DNA of 39,142 bases from Methylobacterium sp. Leaf118 (GCF_920984675.1 NZ_CAKLBV010000024.1:24835-63976); one strand, 5' to 3'. Shown: positions 25,189-34,357, counted from the stretch's first letter. The notes: generated from the letters alone by a model not told the origin. Translations and numbers: made by a program.

Positions 25189-25642
25189 CCCATGAACGCA
25201 GACCGCCGGATCTGGATAAATGGATCGATACAGCTGCCCGTGGCCCCTCGCGTCCCTCACGCCTGCCTGACCTGACCAGCTGGCTTTGATGATCTTCCCT
25301 CGTCTTCGCCATCCGACACCTTCCCCGCTCAGCATGAGCGTATCAGTGGTGTCCGCGAAGCCGAGGGAGGATCGCTCTTTAGCCTCTGTTTGCTGAATGA
25401 CGGTTTTGCGCCATCAGCGGACCTCCGACCGAAGACATTGGAATGGCCGCTTGGAGGCCAACAGCGGTTGTCGAGATGGAATGGTTGCTCCGACCACCAT
25501 AACGTCCTCGGCAACGAACCGCTGCCGAAGCGACACGAACAAAAACGCCCCACCGTGATCGGTGGTTGGTTCAACAGCAAGGCACTCAACAGCCGCTTGA
25601 AAGCAGTCGTCGGGTTACTTGGCAGGATGACCGGGGGCGCGG
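25189..25642. other. 454-bp region after the integrase, possible IS debris
   Basis: No supported gene. A hairpin CGCTCA-GCA-TGAGCG lies at 25326-25340, flanked by CGACACC and GGTGTCCG. Read on the minus strand this leads into ATG 25312 with MAKTRE, which is reminiscent of the leader and start of an IS3-type orfA that then loses homology. This is a weak resemblance. The rest (about 25380-25640) is unrecognised. Confidence 0.35.
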
Positions 25643-26671
25643 TCACGTCCTTGCTTGGCTGGCTGCCGCCGGTGCAGCAAACATCTTGCGCTGGAGCAGT
25701 AAAGCTACGGTCATGATGGTAAGGCCGACGACGAGGCCGTTCGCTACCAGGAAAAGCACCGGGGCGAGGACGGCGACCGCTCCGGCATCGCCATGGGCAA
25801 CCAGGCGAACCGGGGCCGTTGCCATGGCAGTCGCGCCGAAGCTGAAGGTCCAGAGCCCGGGGACAGCGCCGGCCTTCGCGATCCAAGGCGAGAGCCGGGC
25901 CAGAACCAGAACCTGGAGCAGACCGTAGCCGATCAGGGCATGCGCAAAGAGGTCCGGCGCTCCGCCCCCGACCGAGAGGTAGGCCACGGCCCCCACCGGC
26001 GCGGGCGCCAGCTGGATGCCCAGGGTCGGGCGCAACGCGACGGGCTTCTCAGGCCCGGTCAGCAGGCGGTGGAGCAGAACCGATTCCATCGCAAGCCAGG
26101 AGAACAGGCCGGCGCCGAAGGCGAGCTGACCCCAATCCTGGTAGCCCAGGGCCGACGCCCCAGTCGCCGAGACAAAGCTTCCGGCCACGGTCGGCAGGTA
26201 CAGCACCGCGGTGGTGGTGCCGTGGTCCCGGCCGCCTTGCCAGAGGCCGCCCGTCCGCCAGACCGCGAAGCCGAGCGTGAACAGGAAGCCGAGGCCGAAC
26301 AGGACGGTTGCGGCTCCGGCCGAGTAAGGGATGAGCCCGCTCGCGACGAGCATGGTCGCCACGCCGGCGAGGCCGATGAAGCAGCACTGGACCGCATGGG
26401 CCGCCTCGACCGCCAGCTTGTCCGGGGCGAGGACGGCCTTGAGGGCATAGAGGACGACGAGCACGGCCCAGACTGCGCCGGCAAGTGCGTAGACCGCCTC
26501 CCCGACGACCGTGGGCAGGTGCCAGGCGAGCGCGGCCGCGCGCCAAGCCCCGCCGAGGCCGGATAGCCCCAGGACGATGCCGAAGTAGGCGGCCGGCGTG
26601 TTCGCGGCGACTTCCCTAATGCGCTGCGCGAGGTGGAGGCGTGGGCCGGCGACGATAGAGACCGTGGTCAT
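25643..26671 (-). CDS. TehA/SLAC1-type (TDT) transporter
   Basis: A 342-aa integral membrane protein with about ten hydrophobic helices, as in the tellurite-resistance/dicarboxylate-transporter (TDT) family. TPAAYFGIVLGLSGLGGAWR near residues 25-44 is the family N-terminal signature and an FSFGATAMA helix lies near the C-terminus. Family members are anion channels or exporters (dicarboxylates, sulfite, nitrate, chloride); several are linked to oxyanion resistance. ATG 26671 is preceded by AGGGGA; the frame continues to 26848 without family sequence. It is divergent from the SDR gene, with 195 bp between starts. Confidence 0.9.
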   Translation of the reverse strand: MTTVSIVAGPRLHLAQRIREVAANTPAAYFGIVLGLSGLGGAWRAAALAWHLPTVVGEAVYALAGAVWAVLVVLYALKAVLAPDKLAVEAAHAVQCCFIGLAGVATMLVASGLIPYSAGAATVLFGLGFLFTLGFAVWRTGGLWQGGRDHGTTTAVLYLPTVAGSFVSATGASALGYQDWGQLAFGAGLFSWLAMESVLLHRLLTGPEKPVALRPTLGIQLAPAPVGAVAYLSVGGGAPDLFAHALIGYGLLQVLVLARLSPWIAKAGAVPGLWTFSFGATAMATAPVRLVAHGDAGAVAVLAPVLFLVANGLVVGLTIMTVALLLQRKMFAAPAAASQART

Positions 26672-26866
26672 GACCGTTCCCCTGTGAGGTCGGGATGTTG
26701 TCGGGCGGGCGCTGCGCCCACCGCTTCTCGACAAGGATGATAATGGACGACGGCCGCGATCTTTATTCCTCTCTCGGCAATGGAGAGGTTCGCGACGCGA
26801 TGCTTGAAGGCAGCCGCTCAGCCACCGATCTCGGCGCCTTCGAAACATGAAGAAGCGGTGGTGAAG

Positions 26867-27700
26867 ATGGTTAGGACCTGGCTCGTCACGGGCTCGTCGC
26901 GGGGGCTCGGCCGGGCCTTGGCCCAGGCCGTCGTCGCGGCGGGTGAGCGGCTCTGCGCGACGGCGCGCGACCCTGCCGCGCTCGCGGACCTCGTCGAGGC
27001 CAGCGGCGAGCGCGTGTTAGCGCTGCCCCTCGACGTCACCGACGAGGCAGGTGCGCGCCGGGCGGTCGAGGTCGCGGCGGAGCGGTTCGGTCGGATCGAC
27101 GTGGTCGTCAACAATGCCGGCTACGGCGACCTGGCGCCCATCGAGGACACCGACCTCGCCTCGTTCCGGGCGCAGGTCGAGACGAACCTGTTCGGGGTCG
27201 TCAACGTGACCAAGGCGGCCATCCCGCTACTCCGGAGGCAACGCCGCGGGCATTTCCTGCAGGTCTCCTCCATCGGTGGGCGAACCGGCGCAACTGGTCG
27301 CGGCCCTTACTCGGCCGCGAAGTTCGGCGTGGAGGGGTTCTCCGAGGTCCTGGCTATCGAGATGAAGCCCTTCGGCGTGCACGTCACCATCGTGGAACCC
27401 GGCGGCTTCCGCACCGACTTCGCGGGCTCGTCGACGCGGGTCGCTGAGGGCAACCCGGCCTACGCCGAGACCGTCGGCAAGGTCGCCGCCATGCAGCGAT
27501 CCTACGACGGCAAGCAGCCCGGCGACCCAGAGCGCGCCGCTCGGGCGATGATGGCCGTCGTCTCGGCGAAAGCGCCGCCGTTGCGCTTGGTTCTGGGTAG
27601 CGACGCCTACGCGCGAGCCGAGGCAGGCGACGAGGCCCGGCTGGCCGAGCTGCGCGCTTGGCGCGACCTCAGCCTTTCGACCGACTTCGGCGACCGATAA
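26867..27700 (+). CDS. Short-chain dehydrogenase/reductase (island)
   Basis: A 277-aa classical SDR with TGSSRGLG (residues 8-15), NNAG (82-85), Ser134/135, Tyr148 and Lys152. A longer C-terminus with VEPGGFRTDFAG is typical of the SDRs annotated as oxidoreductase/SDR-family next to LysR genes. ATG 26867 is preferred; GTG 26861 is in frame two codons earlier. It is convergent with LysR of module B (41 bp apart) and divergent from the TehA-type gene. Substrate unknown. Confidence 0.92.
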   Translation: MVRTWLVTGSSRGLGRALAQAVVAAGERLCATARDPAALADLVEASGERVLALPLDVTDEAGARRAVEVAAERFGRIDVVVNNAGYGDLAPIEDTDLASFRAQVETNLFGVVNVTKAAIPLLRRQRRGHFLQVSSIGGRTGATGRGPYSAAKFGVEGFSEVLAIEMKPFGVHVTIVEPGGFRTDFAGSSTRVAEGNPAYAETVGKVAAMQRSYDGKQPGDPERAARAMMAVVSAKAPPLRLVLGSDAYARAEAGDEARLAELRAWRDLSLSTDFGDR

Positions 27701-27741
27701 CCCCATCGGGCGGGGATCATCTCAGGCTTCGGCGCGGAGCT

Positions 27742-28632
27742 TCAGTTGAGGAGGCGGTTTCCCCGGAGCGCCGCAACCGCCATGTTGACGAAGGTCCTGA
27801 CCTTCGCTGGCGCTTGGCGTCCCTCGGGATACAGCACGTGGATGGGCAGCGGCGGCTCCTCGTAATCGGCGAGCACGACCTGCAGCTTCCCTTCCAGCAA
27901 GGCGGAGCCGATCTGGTAGTGCAGCACCCGCGTGAGACCCCAGCCCGCCATGGCCGCGGCGATGCCGGCCTCGTTGGTGTTGCTCACCAGGGCGGGATGG
28001 ACCGTCACGCGCTGGTCCTGCGCGAACCGCCACTCCGTCGACGCCCAGGCGCCCGTCGACATCGCGAGGCGATGGTCCCTCAGGTCCTGCGGGCTCTGCG
28101 GGACGCCGTGCCGCTCGAAATAGGCCGGCGCGCCGCAGACGACGCGGCGCACCGAGCCGACCCTGGCGGCCGTGAAGCCGGAATCGGGCAGGTGGCCGAT
28201 GCGGACGGCGACGTCGATCCCCTCCTCGACGATGTTCACCGGCCGGTCGACGAACAGCGTCCGCGCGGACATGGTCGGGTAGGCGTCGAGATAGTCGGTT
28301 ACGATGGGCAGCACGTACATGTGGCCGAACAGGACCGATCCGGTCACAGCGAGCGTCCCGGAGGGCGTCGCGTAGGAGCCGGCGGCAGCGGCCTCGGCCT
28401 CGACGATGTCGGCCAGGATGCGCCGGCAATCCTCATAGTAGCGCCCGCCGGCCTCGGTGAGCTTCACCGAGCGCGTGGTGCGCACGAACAAACGGGCGCC
28501 GATGGTCTCCTCGAGCGCGGCGACGGCTCGCGTCACCGCCGGCGGGCTCATGTGCATCAGGCGCGCCGTCTCGGCGAAGCTCGCTGTCTCCGCGACCTTG
28601 GCGAAGATGCGCATGGCCTGCCAGCGGTCCAT
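27742..28632 (-). CDS. LysR-family transcriptional regulator (module B)
   Basis: A 296-aa regulator with an N-terminal winged HTH (VAETASFAETARLMHMSPPAVTR) and an effector domain at about 90-290. It is a close paralogue of the regulator at 13564-14508: same MDRWQxMR start, same HTH, and colinear through the effector domain. Unlike that one it is the last gene of the minus-strand run GST, fusion flavoprotein, DUF1348, AhpD-like, and is not divergent. The gap to the preceding gene is 117 bp. It may act on the operon through the dyad upstream of the GST gene (inference). Confidence 0.93.
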   Translation of the reverse strand: MDRWQAMRIFAKVAETASFAETARLMHMSPPAVTRAVAALEETIGARLFVRTTRSVKLTEAGGRYYEDCRRILADIVEAEAAAAGSYATPSGTLAVTGSVLFGHMYVLPIVTDYLDAYPTMSARTLFVDRPVNIVEEGIDVAVRIGHLPDSGFTAARVGSVRRVVCGAPAYFERHGVPQSPQDLRDHRLAMSTGAWASTEWRFAQDQRVTVHPALVSNTNEAGIAAAMAGWGLTRVLHYQIGSALLEGKLQVVLADYEEPPLPIHVLYPEGRQAPAKVRTFVNMAVAALRGNRLLN

Positions 28633-28749
28633 GTCCCTGCTCCCCGTCCCGGGCGGCCCTAACATCGTGGCCGTGACGAATACAGACGTTCGCGTCAGCG
28701 CGCCGCGGTGTTGTGAACGGATGGTAAACCGCGCGAGAGACCCGTGCCT

Positions 28750-29079
28750 CTAGCTGGCAGGCAACGCGGCGACGCCCTCGGCGAGGCCCTCGATCTCGCG
28801 GCAGACCTCCGCAGATATGCCCCACCTGGCGGCACGCTCGCGCTCGTCGGCGAGACGGTCGCCGTCATGCGCGGCGGCCGCGAGGGCGAGCGTCAGGACG
28901 CGCGACGTCCGCGCGTCGAAGCTGCGCCCCTGCCGCGCGGCGTCGATCTCGGCGCCGCACAGCCCCAGCCTGCGGGCCTCGGCTTCCCGGTCCGCGGAGA
29001 CGGGCACGTCGCAGTTCCCGTCGACCAGGGCGAGCGCGATGGACAGGCGTGCCCGCCCATCCAGGGTGAAGGACGACAT
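28750..29079 (-). CDS. AhpD-like protein lacking the CxxC pair
   Basis: A 109-aa helical protein. The layout ARLSIALALVDGNCDVPVSADREAEARRLGL then AEIDAARQG resembles AhpD/carboxymuconolactone-decarboxylase proteins, where this position is normally CxxCxxxH. Here it is Cys23-Asp-Val-Pro26 with Asp30 replacing the His, so thiol-peroxidase-reducing activity is unlikely. ATG 29079 was chosen; the longer frame to 29280 overlaps the DUF1348 gene. It lies 29 bp downstream of DUF1348. It may be a structural or binding paralogue. The family call is by pattern and moderately secure. Confidence 0.68.
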   Translation of the reverse strand: MSSFTLDGRARLSIALALVDGNCDVPVSADREAEARRLGLCGAEIDAARQGRSFDARTSRVLTLALAAAAHDGDRLADERERAARWGISAEVCREIEGLAEGVAALPAS

Positions 29080-29108
29080 GGCCGGGCTCCTGATATTGGA
29101 AAGGCGGT

Positions 29109-29573
29109 TCAGAAGCCGAAGTGGCTGAGACCCGGGTGGTCGTCGGGACGGCGCCCGAGCAGCCAGCGAAACTTGCGGTCCTCCTCCCGGATCGGGTGCT
29201 CGTTGATGCTGGCGTGGCGAGCCCGCATCAGGCCGTCCTCGGCGAACTCCCAGTTCTCGTTGCCGTAGGCCCGGAACCATTGGCCGCTGTCGTCGCGGTA
29301 CTCGTAGGCGTAGCGCACCGCGATACGGTTGCCGGTGAAGGCCCAGAGCTCCTTAATCAGGCGATAGTCGAGCTCGCGGTTCCACTTGCGGGTGAGGAAA
29401 GCCTGGGCCTCGTCGCGGCTCGTGACGAACTCGGCCCTGTTCCGCCAACGGGTGTCGGTCGTGTAGGCTAGGGCCACCTTGGCGGAATCGCGGCTGTTCC
29501 AGCCGTCTTCGGCGAGGCGCACCTTCTCGATGGCGCTCTCTTCAGTGAACGGCGGTAACGGGGGACGGGACAT
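29109..29573 (-). CDS. DUF1348 / NTF2-like protein
   Basis: A 154-aa protein of the SnoaL/NTF2-like superfamily, DUF1348 subgroup. The sequence [34 protein letters not shown], the [21 protein letters not shown] segment and [20 protein letters not shown] are highly characteristic of this conserved group. The fold forms a conical pocket; function is unknown, though genes of this group often sit in oxidative-stress or detoxification clusters. Start ATG 29573 has GAGGAG upstream. It lies 90 bp downstream of the fusion flavoprotein gene in the same operon. Confidence 0.9.
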   Translation of the reverse strand: MSRPPLPPFTEESAIEKVRLAEDGWNSRDSAKVALAYTTDTRWRNRAEFVTSRDEAQAFLTRKWNRELDYRLIKELWAFTGNRIAVRYAYEYRDDSGQWFRAYGNENWEFAEDGLMRARHASINEHPIREEDRKFRWLLGRRPDDHPGLSHFGF

Positions 29574-29663
29574 CGGCTTCTCCTCGGGGTTTTCGGGGGT
29601 GAACACTTTTCGAGAGGACTGTCAGTGGGCCGGCGGGGTGGGGCCCTCGGCCATCGCCGCAGG

Positions 29664-31727
29664 TCAGAGCGCGAGATGGACGGGCCCGCTGCCCTCGGCC
29701 GGGGTGGCTGAGCAGATCAGCACCTCGTCGGCTGCGTAGGGCGCGGTGGGCGCCTTCGCGTAGGTGACGGCACCCTTGAGGAGCTTCGTCATGCAGGTGC
29801 CGCAGGTCCCGGTCCGGCAACTGAACTCCGGGCTGAGGCCGCGGGCCTCGGCGAGTTCGAGCAGCGTTCCGGCTTCCGGCGTCCAGCGCGCCTCCTTGGA
29901 CGCGTTCAGGAAGGCGACCGGGACCGGCTCCGTCGACGCAGGCGGCAGCTTGGCCGCCTGGACGCCCGCTGGCACGCTCCTGACCAGCGAAGAGGGCCCG
30001 AAGGTCTCGGCGTGGATACGGTCGTCGGCGACGTTCAGGCCCCGCAGGCCGTCGTAGAGCGCCTGCGTGAAGGCGGTCGGACCGCAGAGGTAGAAGTCGT
30101 AGTCGCCGAACGGCAGCACGCGGGCGAGCAGCGCCATGTCGATCCGGCCAGCAACGTCGTAGTCGACGCCCTCCACGGCATCCTCAGGCGCGCTCAGCAC
30201 CCGCACCACTCTGACCGCGCCCTGTCCCGCGGCGGCGAGCTCCGCCACTTCCCTATCGAAGGGACGCTCGTCCTTGGAGCGGGCCGCCTGGACCAGGGTG
30301 GTCAACCGGATGCCTCTGGTGCGCAGGCCCTCGTAGACGAGATAACGCAGCATCGCGAGGAGCGGCGTGATGCCGATGCCGCCGGCAAGCAGCACGGCCG
30401 GCCGCTTGGCATGGGCGTCGATGGTGAAGCCGCCAGCCGGAGCGCGCGCCTCCACCACGTCGCCGACCCGCAGCGTGTTGTGCAGGTGCCCGGACACGGT
30501 GCCGTCGCGCTTGACGCTGATGCGGTAGACCGCGTCCGAGGGCGCGACCGAGAGCGTATAGGTGCGGATGACCGGCTTGTCCGCGCTGGGGAGCGCCACG
30601 CGAATGGGCAGGTGCTGCCCCGCCTGATGCGGGATCAGCCCGGACCCGTCCGCAGGCTGGAGGTGGAAGGAGCGGATCGCGCGGCTCTCGTCGACGATCT
30701 TCGTGACTGTGAACGGGCGCCACTGCGTCGCGAGGTCCGCGGCCTGAAGGCGGTCGGCGGCCGCGTGCCAGTCACCGGTCATCAGGGAATTCGGCGACCA
30801 GCCGTCCTGCCGGAAGGTCCAGCGCAGGGGCAGCGCCCCCCGCCGCCGCACGACGCGGCGGGGCCGGAACGTCCAGAGCCGCTCGGCGCCCTGGAAGGCG
30901 GCGATCTCAGGGGAGGACAGGACGACCTCGGCGTCGCCGGTCATCTGCAGGAGGTCGCCGGTCTCGAAGTCGGCGAAGACGAGGCCGGCCCTGCCATTCA
31001 GGAGGATGTTGCCGAGCGTGGCGAAGAACAGGTTGCCGGCGAAGTCGGGGACCGTGAGCGTGCCGTCCTCGGCGACACGGACGAATCCGGCCTTGCCGCC
31101 GCGGTGCGAGACATCGACCTGCCGATGTCCGTCGCGCTCGGCGTAGGAGGCGACGAAGAAGGTGTCGGCACCCTTGATCATGGCGCGCGCCTTCGCGTCG
31201 AGGACGGCGTTCTCCTCGACGGTGCCAGAAAAGGGCTCACCCGGGTCGCGGACGAAGGCGAGATCGCGCAGCTGGATGTACTGCGGGCAGTTGCCGAAGC
31301 TCTGGTCGACGGCGAAGTTCAGGATGCCTTCCGCCGCGGCGCGGATGAGGCCGTTCACGCGGTTGCGGCGGCGGGTGTGAAGTTCGATCCCGAGGAGCCC
31401 GATGGCGTCTCCCTCGCGCAAGCCCGCGCTCGCTGGGTCGCTCGGATCCGGCCGCACCGCGATGTCGAGGGTCGTCGGCGTCGGCGAGGCGATGAAGCCG
31501 GGACCGCCGCCGACCAGCGTCGCCCAGGCGTCGCCCTGATTGTCGACACTGCCGGCCACGATGAACGGGATCTGTTCGTAGAACGCGCGGTGCTGGTCGG
31601 GCATGAAGTCCCGCACCACGCGGCGCCCGACTTCCTCCATCCGCTCGGCCACGCCGACCTGCTGCTGGATGACCTTCTCGCCCGGATGCCAGGTCGAGGA
31701 CTTCGTGATGGTCGGACCGTCGCTCAT
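29664..31727 (-). CDS. PNPOx domain - FAD/NAD(P) reductase - [2Fe-2S] ferredoxin fusion
   Basis: A 687-aa three-part redox protein. Residues 1 to about 310 are a PNPOx-like split barrel (GLLGIELHTRRRNRVNG, DQSFGNCPQYI), the counterpart of the free protein at 11899-12801. About 330-590 is a ferredoxin-reductase-type FAD and NAD(P) module (TYTLSVAP, GGIGITPLLAMLRYL, FYLCGPTAF). The C-terminus is a plant-type ferredoxin with Cys637-x4-Cys642-x2-Cys645-x26-Cys672, all four ligands present. Electrons would flow from NAD(P)H through FAD and Fe-S to a flavin or bound substrate in the N-domain (inference). ATG 31727 follows GGGAGAG. It is 58 bp downstream of the GST gene. Confidence 0.93.
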   Translation of the reverse strand: MSDGPTITKSSTWHPGEKVIQQQVGVAERMEEVGRRVVRDFMPDQHRAFYEQIPFIVAGSVDNQGDAWATLVGGGPGFIASPTPTTLDIAVRPDPSDPASAGLREGDAIGLLGIELHTRRRNRVNGLIRAAAEGILNFAVDQSFGNCPQYIQLRDLAFVRDPGEPFSGTVEENAVLDAKARAMIKGADTFFVASYAERDGHRQVDVSHRGGKAGFVRVAEDGTLTVPDFAGNLFFATLGNILLNGRAGLVFADFETGDLLQMTGDAEVVLSSPEIAAFQGAERLWTFRPRRVVRRRGALPLRWTFRQDGWSPNSLMTGDWHAAADRLQAADLATQWRPFTVTKIVDESRAIRSFHLQPADGSGLIPHQAGQHLPIRVALPSADKPVIRTYTLSVAPSDAVYRISVKRDGTVSGHLHNTLRVGDVVEARAPAGGFTIDAHAKRPAVLLAGGIGITPLLAMLRYLVYEGLRTRGIRLTTLVQAARSKDERPFDREVAELAAAGQGAVRVVRVLSAPEDAVEGVDYDVAGRIDMALLARVLPFGDYDFYLCGPTAFTQALYDGLRGLNVADDRIHAETFGPSSLVRSVPAGVQAAKLPPASTEPVPVAFLNASKEARWTPEAGTLLELAEARGLSPEFSCRTGTCGTCMTKLLKGAVTYAKAPTAPYAADEVLICSATPAEGSGPVHLAL

Positions 31728-31785
31728 GGTGCTCTCCCGTCCGGTTCGGTCGGTCGCGCCTGACGGCACGACCGCACCCGCAAGG

Positions 31786-32403
31786 TCACGCGGCGGCCGA
31801 GAGGCCGGCCGGGGTCTGGACGAAAGGGAGGAAGCCCGGCAGGGCCTCGATCCGGCGTAGGTACGCGTTGACCTTGGCGTAGCCGGAGAGGTCGACGTTG
31901 CCCTCCGGCGCACGCGCCAGGTAGCTGTAGAGCGCCACGTCCGCGATGGTGGGGCGCTCGCCGACCAGCCAGTCGCGACCGTCGAGATGCGCCTCCAGGC
32001 GTCCGAGCAGCGTGTGCGCCCGGCCGATCACCTCCTCTGGGTTGAACTTCGCGCCGAACACGGTGACGAGGCGCGCGGCCGCCGGGCCGTAGGCAAGCTC
32101 GCCGGCCGCGACCGACAGCCAACGCTGCACGGCGGCCTCGCCTTCGGCGTCCGCCGGCAGCCAGTCCGTGCGCCCGAGCTTCCGGGCTACATACACGAGG
32201 ATGGCGTTCGAGTCCGAGATGACCGTCCCGTCATCGTCGAGGACCGGCACCTGCCCGAACGGGTTGAGAGCGAGGAACTCGGGACGCTTGTGCGCGGCCG
32301 CCTTCAGGTCCACCTCGACCGCCTCGTGGGCCACGCCGAGTAGCGAGAGGAACAGGCGAGCCCGGTGCGCGTGGCCCGAGAGAGGGTGGTGGTAGAGCTT
32401 CAT
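31786..32403 (-). CDS. Glutathione S-transferase (module B)
   Basis: A 205-aa GST, colinear with the module A enzyme at 12820-13434 and identical at most positions by eye, including [30 protein letters not shown], the [21 protein letters not shown] block and the [15 protein letters not shown]-terminus. The thioredoxin fold is about residues 1-80 and the helical domain about 88-200. First gene of the five-gene module B operon. ATG 32403 follows AAGGGA. A perfect LysR-type dyad lies about 100 bp upstream. Confidence 0.93.
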   Translation of the reverse strand: MKLYHHPLSGHAHRARLFLSLLGVAHEAVEVDLKAAAHKRPEFLALNPFGQVPVLDDDGTVISDSNAILVYVARKLGRTDWLPADAEGEAAVQRWLSVAAGELAYGPAAARLVTVFGAKFNPEEVIGRAHTLLGRLEAHLDGRDWLVGERPTIADVALYSYLARAPEGNVDLSGYAKVNAYLRRIEALPGFLPFVQTPAGLSAAA

Positions 32404-32501
32404 GAACGTGTTCCCTTAATTCTGGACCGGGCGAAGCCCCGAACCACAAGGACAAGGTGCCCTGGTGGAAGCACGGCGAGAATGCTCGCCCTTGGCAGTT
32501 C

Positions 32502-32524
32502 ATTGTTGTCGCAAGCGGAACAAT
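32502..32524. promoter_or_regulatory. Perfect T-N11-A dyad, candidate LysR operator (module B)
   Basis: ATTGTT (32502-32507), 11 nt, AACAAT (32519-32524). The half-sites are exact reverse complements and the T-N11-A spacing is that of LysR-family boxes. It lies about 100 bp upstream of the GST start on the minus strand. A related imperfect element lies at the equivalent place in module A (13528-13550). Confidence 0.65.
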
Positions 32525-32583
32525 CAAACGCGAGGGGAGCCGGTCGTCACCGTGCAGTCGGTGTCCGGCCCCCTTTCAAGCGG

Positions 32584-33207
32584 TTACGCCTGCCCCTTCG
32601 CGGCCAGGAAGCCGGCGTAGTTGTTGCCGGCAAAGGGCAGGTGGTCGCCCATCAGCCTCGCATGCGCCTCGCCCGTGGAGGACTGCCAGTGGGCGAGGAG
32701 TTCCGCACCGACGGCGACCCAGTTGATCGGCACGATGCCGGCCTGGACCATCCGGGTGATAGCCGCGTCCTCGACGAGCTTGCTCCAGGTGCCGGAGGCG
32801 TCGACGACCGCGTAGACGTCGTATCCCGCGTCCTTCGCCGACAGGGCCGCGAAGGCGACGCACACGTCCGTCGAGATTCCGGCGATCAGGAGCTTCTTGC
32901 GGCCGGTCGCCTTCACGGCAGCCGCGAAGTCGGCGTTGTCGAAGGCGTTGATCTCGCCCGGCCGATGCACGATGGCGGCGTTCGGCAGGCCCTGCGCCAC
33001 CACCGGCATGACCGGGCCGTTCGGGCCGTCCGAGGCGCTAGTCGTGATCACGGCCGGCAGATCGTAGACCTGCGCGATGGTCACGAGCGCCTTCACGTTG
33101 TTCTGGAAATCCGCGGGCGACTGGGTCTGCACGCCGTTGGCGAGCCCGGTCTGATGGTCGACAAACAGCACGGCGGCGTTCTCGGCAGTCAATCTATCGT
33201 AGGACAT
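32584..33207 (-). CDS. YcaC-like isochorismatase-family hydrolase
   Basis: A 207-aa cysteine hydrolase. Catalytic Asp17 (FVDHQTG) and nucleophile Cys116 (STDVCVAF) are visible, and RPGEINAFDNADF followed by VKATGRKKLLIAG matches the YcaC subgroup, whose substrate is unresolved, more closely than true isochorismatases. ATG 33207 is preceded by GAAGGAGAA, a near-ideal site. It sits alone between the module B GST and a LysR gene on the same strand (gaps of 180 and 174 bp). Genes of this group frequently neighbour LysR and pirin genes, as here. Confidence 0.9.
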   Translation of the reverse strand: MSYDRLTAENAAVLFVDHQTGLANGVQTQSPADFQNNVKALVTIAQVYDLPAVITTSASDGPNGPVMPVVAQGLPNAAIVHRPGEINAFDNADFAAAVKATGRKKLLIAGISTDVCVAFAALSAKDAGYDVYAVVDASGTWSKLVEDAAITRMVQAGIVPINWVAVGAELLAHWQSSTGEAHARLMGDHLPFAGNNYAGFLAAKGQA

Positions 33208-33381
33208 GACGTTCTCCTTCGGGTGGGGCGGCCTCGCTCCGGAACCGCCTGACACCCCGAAGATGCCGTCCCACGTCCGGTGCCACTAGCCGTCTTTCCA
33301 GGCACTCTGCGTTCCTGAATGCGGGACGCGGTGATGGCGACTACGTCCTTGGGCGGGATCATATGGCCACGGCGAAGCGGC

Positions 33382-34248
33382 TTACCGGCCGAGGCGCTCC
33401 ATCAGCACGTCCGTCAAGGCCTGTACCTTGCGCGATGGGTGCTGCCCGGGCGGGCGCACGACGAACATGCCGATGGAGGGTAGGGCGTATCCCGGCATGA
33501 CCGGCACCAGAGAGCCGGCTGCCACGTAGGGCTCCGCGATGACGTCGGGCAGCGCGGTGAGGCCCGCGCCCGCGGCTGTCGCCTCCGCGATGGCCACCGC
33601 ACTGTCGGCGCGGAAGCGGCCCGTCGGGCGGACCGGGAACGACTTGCCACCGGCGCTGAACGTCCAGGTCTCCGTGCCGATCATCACGGCCGGGTGTCCG
33701 GGCACATCATCCGGCGTCTCGGGCGCGCCGTGCGCGGCGACATAGTCGGGGCTTGCGAACAGACGAACTGAGAAGGACCCGATGCGGCGTGCGACGAGGT
33801 TCGAATCCGCAAGGTAGCCGACCCGGATGCCGCAGTCGAAGCCCTCCGTAACGAGGTCGACGTAGCGGTCGCTGTAGCGGCAGTTGATCTGCAGTTGGGG
33901 ATGGCGGCGAGTGAGTTCGGCGATGGCCGGCGCGAAGTGCGTCGGGCCGAACGTGGAGGGCACGGCGACCCGCAGGAGGCCGCGGAGCGCGCCGCCGACC
34001 GAGACCGCCTCCAGGGCCGCGTCCACTTCGGCGCAAATCCGCGCGGCGTGCTCACGGAACGTCGTGCCCGCCTCGGTCAGGGCCGCGCCGCGGGTGGTGC
34101 GGGCGAGGAGCTGGGTGCCGATCTCGGCCTCCAGCCGCAGTAGCCGCCGGCTGACGATGGACTTCGCCATGTTGAGGCGGCGGGAGGCGGCCGAGACCCC
34201 TCCCGCGTCGGCGACCTCCACGAAGGTCCTCAGGTCGTCGACGTCCAT
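33382..34248 (-). CDS. LysR-family transcriptional regulator (pirin-linked)
   Basis: A 288-aa regulator with the N-terminal HTH (VADAGGVSAASRRLNMAKSIVSRRL) and effector domain of the CrgA-like LysR subgroup (GLLRVAVPSTFGPTHFAPAIAEL). It is clearly a different lineage from the module A/B pair. It is divergent from the pirin gene with 109 bp between starts, and upstream of the YcaC-like gene on its own strand, so it probably regulates one or both. Start ATG 34248. Confidence 0.93.
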   Translation of the reverse strand: MDVDDLRTFVEVADAGGVSAASRRLNMAKSIVSRRLLRLEAEIGTQLLARTTRGAALTEAGTTFREHAARICAEVDAALEAVSVGGALRGLLRVAVPSTFGPTHFAPAIAELTRRHPQLQINCRYSDRYVDLVTEGFDCGIRVGYLADSNLVARRIGSFSVRLFASPDYVAAHGAPETPDDVPGHPAVMIGTETWTFSAGGKSFPVRPTGRFRADSAVAIAEATAAGAGLTALPDVIAEPYVAAGSLVPVMPGYALPSIGMFVVRPPGQHPSRKVQALTDVLMERLGR

Positions 34249-34277
34249 GCGTGTTCCGCTTCCCGGGACGGAGCTTG

Positions 34278-34303
34278 CCAGGATCGGACGATACCGTCCC
34301 TGG
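34278..34303. promoter_or_regulatory. Nested inverted repeats between LysR and pirin genes
   Basis: An outer pair CCAGG (34278-34282) / CCTGG (34299-34303) encloses GGACG (34286-34290) - ATAC - CGTCC (34295-34299). It lies in the 109-bp divergent gap, where a LysR operator is expected. The protein that binds it is unknown. Confidence 0.45.
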
Positions 34304-34357
34304 TACGACGACGCTACGTTCCATGGCGGAGATGCCCACTAAGAAAGGACAACGACC

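Noticed and set aside
30012..31763. A 583-codon open frame on the plus strand
   Set aside because: It lies opposite the flavoprotein fusion, which has full domain motifs; the plus frame has no family and no ribosome-binding site.
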